Assembly: GCA_018396515.1 (NCBI GenBank)
Contig: JAGTQJ010000074.1
Location: forward strand, 1,967 to 7,702
Length of the DNA stretch: 5,736 bases
Origin: Candidatus Bathyarchaeota archaeon
GTDB taxonomy: Archaea > Thermoproteota > Bathyarchaeia > TCS64
Reading direction: 5' to 3'
The notes under the pieces are model-generated. The model made no database searches and was not told the origin of the DNA. It saw nothing but the letters and a program-made list of their open reading frames with translations. Position 1 is the stretch's first letter. Every line of letters starts with the position of its first letter. Below are positions 4,812-5,736 of this stretch, in pieces. The position numbers were made by a program, and so were the translations under genes.

Positions 4812-5736
4812 TTCTTGATAACCCTCCTAATTAGAATCGAGGATGGCAATGTGAACCTGTAGAAGGTGCCTAATGGATCCTTAATCATCTCCGTTAACTT
4901 CTCAGGTGGGGTTTCCAGATCCATCACCGAGGCCAATGCACTGATCATCCTTGCGCCTTGATCTTTTATGCCATCGGGGGGGCCCATGCATCCTCGGCAT
5001 GGCATGTTAACATCTAAGCATCTTCCCCCCTCCTCTCCTTTGCATCCAGCCCTTGTCGCAGGTCCAAGGCAGATATATCCCTGATCTAAGAAGCATAAAT
5101 CGGGGTCCGGTCTCCCTTCATAAACCCTTTTTACATGTTTGATTTTAATTCGTTCATCTCTCCTCCTCTTGCAAACCTCGCATAATGGGTATCTTGGACC
5201 TATAACCGAGCCCCTCGGTGGGAGCTTGTAACTTTTTATGAGCTCGATCGCCTGCCCTATCAGCTCGATGGGTGGAGGGCAGCCTGGAATGTAATAGTCA
5301 ACATCAACAACCTCATTTAGAGGTTTTACAGAATCATAGAACTCGGGCAGAGTTAGCGTTACATCGCCTATTTTCATGCTTGTAGTTGGAGAAGTGAGTT
5401 GGGGATTCACTGTTGAGGGTGTTTCCCTGTAGACTACCCTGAAGATCTCATCTCTATCCGAGACGTTTGCTAAACCCGGTATTCCACCGTAACATGCACA
5501 TGTGCCGAAGGCAATAAGGATCTTCGACCTCTTCCTCAAAACCCTAGCCAGGTGTTCATGCTCGGAGTTCCTCACAGATCCATTATAGAAGGCTACGTCT
5601 ATGCCTCCCCCACCTATGGCCTCAAGATCCTTGTACTTGAAGTCCATGGCGATGGGCCAGAAGACTATATCGGCGATCTCTATGACCTCCAGGATCCTCT
5701 CCGCGAGGTCTAGCATCGCAACATCGCATCCACCGC
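4808..5736 (-). CDS. mvhG: [NiFe] hydrogenase small (iron-sulfur) subunit, group 3c-like, 5' end outside the window
   Basis: Carries iron-sulfur clusters that pass electrons between the NiFe site and the electron partner. The ATG at 5716 is internal: upstream the frame continues to the edge as GGCDVA, and the last partial codon (..GC) is consistent with another cysteine, giving the N-terminal CGGC that ligates the proximal cluster. Counting from that Met, further ligand candidates are GTCAC (73, 75), PGCPPP (146), LCEVC (179, 182), 208, 216, 225, 233 and PCRGC (240, 243), enough for three clusters. YNGSVRNSEHEH and AFGTCACYGGIPGLAN closely resemble what I recall of methanogen MvhG. No Tat signal or C-terminal anchor is visible, so the enzyme is soluble and cytoplasmic. 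About 15 to 20 residues are probably missing. MvhD and HdrABC would be the expected partners. Confidence 0.9.
   Translation of the reverse strand, partial: GGCDVAMLDLAERILEVIEIADIVFWPIAMDFKYKDLEAIGGGGIDVAFYNGSVRNSEHEHLARVLRKRSKILIAFGTCACYGGIPGLANVSDRDEIFRVVYRETPSTVNPQLTSPTTSMKIGDVTLTLPEFYDSVKPLNEVVDVDYYIPGCPPPIELIGQAIELIKSYKLPPRGSVIGPRYPLCEVCKRRRDERIKIKHVKRVYEGRPDPDLCFLDQGYICLGPATRAGCKGEEGGRCLDVNMPCRGCMGPPDGIKDQGARMISALASVMDLETPPEKLTEMIKDPLGTFYRFTLPSSILIRRVIKK
4822..4827 (-). promoter_or_regulatory. Shine-Dalgarno of the large subunit gene
   Basis: GGAGGG on the minus strand, inside the end of the small subunit gene, 10 bases before the GTG at 4811. It matches the archaeal anti-Shine-Dalgarno core and decides the GTG start; no ATG in this frame fits the family's N-terminus better. 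It contrasts with the leaderless-looking regulator gene. Confidence 0.6.

Overview
The window looks archaeal and most likely comes from a thermophilic or anaerobic TACK-type lineage; I cannot name the species. The signs are TATA-box promoters placed for leaderless or short-leader starts, G-1 encoded in the tRNA-His gene, no encoded CCA on either tRNA, heavy use of AGG/AGA (Arg) and ATA (Ile) codons, and an Mvh-type (group 3c-like) [NiFe] hydrogenase.

Layout. All protein genes lie on the minus strand and both tRNAs on the plus strand. From left to right: a major facilitator transporter (32-1293) whose start codon and body are in different frames; a winged-helix ArsR-like regulator (1428-2003) just upstream of it; tRNA-His(GTG) (2120-2191), divergent from the regulator; a gene-free spacer; tRNA-Leu(GAG) (2459-2543); a 220-base gene-free stretch rich in small inverted repeats; an M52 hydrogenase maturation protease (2764-3246); the hydrogenase large subunit (3321-4811); and the small subunit (4808 to beyond 5736), cut by the right edge of the window.

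How the genes fit together. The right half is one functional block. The two catalytic subunits are translationally coupled through a 4-base GTGA overlap. The protease downstream is of the kind that trims the C-terminus of the large subunit after NiFe insertion, and the large subunit still carries a 26-residue tail after its last metal-binding motif. In methanogens MvhG and MvhA work with MvhD and heterodisulfide reductase. Those partners are not in this window and would be expected beyond the right edge. In the left half, a cysteine-free regulator with its own palindrome-bearing promoter precedes a transporter with a separate promoter, a common efflux-plus-regulator arrangement.

The most interesting points are: (1) the transporter's N-terminal frame junction, which sits exactly on a canonical -1 slippery heptamer followed at once by a stop codon; (2) a palindrome over the predicted transcription start of the regulator gene; (3) the AT-rich, repeat-bearing island around the protease. 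I did not find a clearly new multi-gene system.
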